DNA from: an uncultured Paracoccaceae bacterium | GTDB lineage: Bacteria > Pseudomonadota > Alphaproteobacteria > Rhodobacterales > Rhodobacteraceae | Length of the DNA stretch: 64,000 nt | Assembly: GCA_938049225.1 (NCBI GenBank) | Contig: CALICM010000051.1 | Coordinates: 1 to 64,000 of the forward strand | Direction: 5' to 3' | Program-made: the position numbers and the translations under genes | The notes under the pieces: model-generated | The model's database searches: none | What the model was told of the DNA's origin: nothing | Seen by the model: the letters and a program-made list of their open reading frames with translations, nothing else | Part shown: positions 62,235 through 64,000 of the stretch, piece after piece | Numbering within the stretch: the first letter of the stretch is position 1 | Layout of the letters: each line of letters starts with the position of its first letter

Positions 62235-64000
62235 GTGCAACATCCCTATACCCGACTTCCATCAAAATCCTTTTGGAAGAGGGCCGTCTCGAACCACGAC
62301 CCCCAGCATATTTCCGAGCTGTGGGCGCCAAAATTCGCCATCGGCCCCGATATGCTGGTGGCGACCTATGGTTCTTGTTTCGCGCAACACTTCAGTCGGC
62401 GACTCGTCGAAAGCGGTTATTCTTGGATCGACGCCGAGCCCGCACCGCCTGGTCTGAATTCCGAAGAAGCAAAGCGATCGAACTACGGTGTTTTTTCGGC
62501 GCGTACCGGGAACATCTATTCCGCCGCGGCCCTTCGCCAATGGATGAGTTGGGCCGACGGTTCGCTCGAGCCTTCGGGCGAGGTCTGGGAAAAAGCGGGG
62601 CGTTTTTTTGACCCCTTCCGCCCAGCGATAGAGCCGGATGGGTTTGAAACCGCACAGGCGGTCCACGACAGCCGGGCCGCAACAGCCAGGTCATTCGGTC
62701 AGTCGGTTCGGGATGCGGCCCTTTTCGTCTTCACAATGGGACTTACCGAGAGTTGGATAAACGCCGATGACGGCGCCGTTTATGCCGTCTGCCCGGGCAC
62801 GGTCGCCGGGGAATTCGATCCCAAGCAGCACAAATTTGTCAACTACGGCTTCGCGCAGACCGTGGCGGATATGGCCGCGGCACTGGGTCAAATTCGGGCA
62901 CTGAACCCATCGATACGGGTGTTGATCACGGTGTCACCCGTGCCGCTGACAGCGACCGCTTCGGGCGAGCATGTGTTGACGGCCACCACATATTCGAAAT
63001 CCGTTCTGCGGGCTGTGGCTGGCGAGTTGAAGAATACGTTTGAGTATGTCGACTATTTCCCGTCATACGAGATTATAACGGCGCCGCCGTTTCGGGGCGA
63101 CTTTTTCGAGCCAAACATGCGCAGTGTCTCGGCCTTCGGCGTCGATTTTGTGATGAACAGTTTTTTCAGGACCTTGGGCCACCTGCCCTCCGATGACGCC
63201 ACAGAGGCCCCGGCCGCGATTGACCAAGACCTGCGCGAGGAGGCGGAGGACGCTTTGGTCTGCGAGGAAGAAATGCTGGACGCGCCGGCTGTGCAGCGCG
63301 TCAAAGGCGCGACCACGACCATTGGTTTCGTCGGAAACAGCCATTTGGCCGCGCTTCGGCGAAGTCTGGTCGGGGGCAAAACACAACCAGCGGACGTGGA
63401 CTTCGCGTTTTGGGGCGTGCCGGGGGAATTTGGCGACATAACACTTTCGGATGGGGTGCTCACCCACCCTAATTCCCAGAAACTTCGCCGGGTCAACGGC
63501 CCTGGATGCGATACCTTTGAGCTGAGCAAGCTCGATGGTTTGGTTTTGGTCGCCGAGCCGGTGGCGTTGCCGATATTCATCAGGCACCTTCGGACGGAAA
63601 CACCGCCGTTGTGCCGCGCGGACGCTTCGGTTTTGGCCGCCGAGTTGAAGCGCTGGTGTGACGCACGCTTGGGAATGCGGGTTCTTTTGGAGGCGAGACA
63701 ATTGCTTACAGGCCCCATTGTCGCTGTGCAGCAACCCATGTGGCGCGCTGGATCGCGCCGGGGCAGCCGTCTGTGGCCCCTGACAGAAGATCAATTTTCG
63801 GGTTTGACTGATGCGACAACCGCGATGTTCGCGGACCTTGGCATCATATATGTAAACCAGCCGCGAAAAACCTTGGACGCATCGTTCAAGACCCGGGACG
63901 CGTATTCAATGGCTCACACAAAAGGCCTTGCTGGGGATCCTATGGAAGATCATGCGCATATGAGCCCGCTGTACGGTGACCTTGTCCTCGATAAGATCTA
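62235..64000 (+). CDS. GSCFA family protein with a second SGNH-like domain, 3' partial
   Basis: A frame of at least 588 codons, open to the right edge, starting GTG at 62235. The name-giving GSCFA motif is at residues 46-50 (LVATYGSCFAQHF), with FTMGLTESWI and LITVSPVPLTAT further on. A second domain begins near residue 360 with IGFVGNSHLAALR (GNSHL at 367-371) and reaches a block-V-like DHAHMSPLYGD at 572-582, as in SGNH hydrolases. The two might be separate esterase-like units. It lies 31 bases after coxC, where surf1 is often found, and has no signal peptide. Confidence 0.85.
   Translation, partial: MQHPYTRLPSKSFWKRAVSNHDPQHISELWAPKFAIGPDMLVATYGSCFAQHFSRRLVESGYSWIDAEPAPPGLNSEEAKRSNYGVFSARTGNIYSAAALRQWMSWADGSLEPSGEVWEKAGRFFDPFRPAIEPDGFETAQAVHDSRAATARSFGQSVRDAALFVFTMGLTESWINADDGAVYAVCPGTVAGEFDPKQHKFVNYGFAQTVADMAAALGQIRALNPSIRVLITVSPVPLTATASGEHVLTATTYSKSVLRAVAGELKNTFEYVDYFPSYEIITAPPFRGDFFEPNMRSVSAFGVDFVMNSFFRTLGHLPSDDATEAPAAIDQDLREEAEDALVCEEEMLDAPAVQRVKGATTTIGFVGNSHLAALRRSLVGGKTQPADVDFAFWGVPGEFGDITLSDGVLTHPNSQKLRRVNGPGCDTFELSKLDGLVLVAEPVALPIFIRHLRTETPPLCRADASVLAAELKRWCDARLGMRVLLEARQLLTGPIVAVQQPMWRAGSRRGSRLWPLTEDQFSGLTDATTAMFADLGIIYVNQPRKTLDASFKTRDAYSMAHTKGLAGDPMEDHAHMSPLYGDLVLDKI

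Noticed and set aside
62262-63794. Several plus- and minus-strand frames of 70-240 codons
   Set aside because: All are shadows of the GSCFA gene, whose frame is open to the window edge and carries the family motifs.

Overview
The window looks like a chromosomal segment of an alphaproteobacterium of the Rhodobacteraceae (Roseobacter group). The evidence is high GC, dense short-gap operons with many ATGA overlaps, and typical gene orders: acpS-lepB-rnc-era-recO with DUF1491, dnaX-ybaB-recR, a SUV3-like helicase with an S4 protein, fdxA and carD, and coxB-ctaB-ctaG-coxC of an aa3-type oxidase. It is mostly core genome. I saw no insertion sequence, prophage, CRISPR array, tRNA or rRNA.

Layout. 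1-5.1 kb, minus strand: a partial unknown gene, recO, DUF1491, an EamA transporter, era, rnc, lepB and acpS. 5.2-13.5 kb: a dienelactone-hydrolase-like protein, an exported DUF302 protein facing an exported MsrA, a short serralysin-like metalloprotease with RTX repeats, a rhodanese/ChrA pair, a perfect 18-bp inverted repeat, an MFS transporter, a VOC protein, YggT and a small exported protein. 13.5-22.7 kb: two more EamA transporters, nudC, the SRP RNA with its terminator, a Hint-domain protein, dnaX-ybaB-KASIII-recR and a PAS-only protein. 23-26.8 kb: adenine deaminase behind an ECF sigma module (EF-hand protein, sigma factor, small membrane anti-sigma candidate, CnrX/CpxP-like sensor).

26.9-36.4 kb: DUF983, NUDIX, rpmG, GNAT, a Bax-inhibitor-1 protein, a YbbA/YbbP-type ABC transporter with an extra small ORF between its genes and tesA divergent from it (as in E. 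coli), DUF1127/LysR and a quinone-reductase-like protein. 36.6-47.3 kb: a methyltransferase with different base composition, typA, an XRE regulator, hisN, an alpha/beta hydrolase with SCP2, a TPR protein, the SUV3-like helicase, an S4 protein, fdxA and carD. 47.3-58.5 kb, minus strand: rnr, an epimerase, topA, a GT-C glycosyltransferase, dprA, a GNAT protein and tldD with a membrane protein. 58.7-64 kb: the cytochrome c oxidase operon, followed by a GSCFA protein that runs off the end.

The items most worth a second look are the ECF/anti-sigma/CnrX-like/EF-hand operon, the 76-codon ORF coupled between the ABC ATPase and permease genes, the double SGNH-like GSCFA protein behind the oxidase genes, two unexplained repeat structures (10579-10620 and 22748-22797), and an alpha/beta hydrolase that seems to have lost its ATG. 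No database search was possible. Family names rest on motifs read by eye and on recalled gene order.
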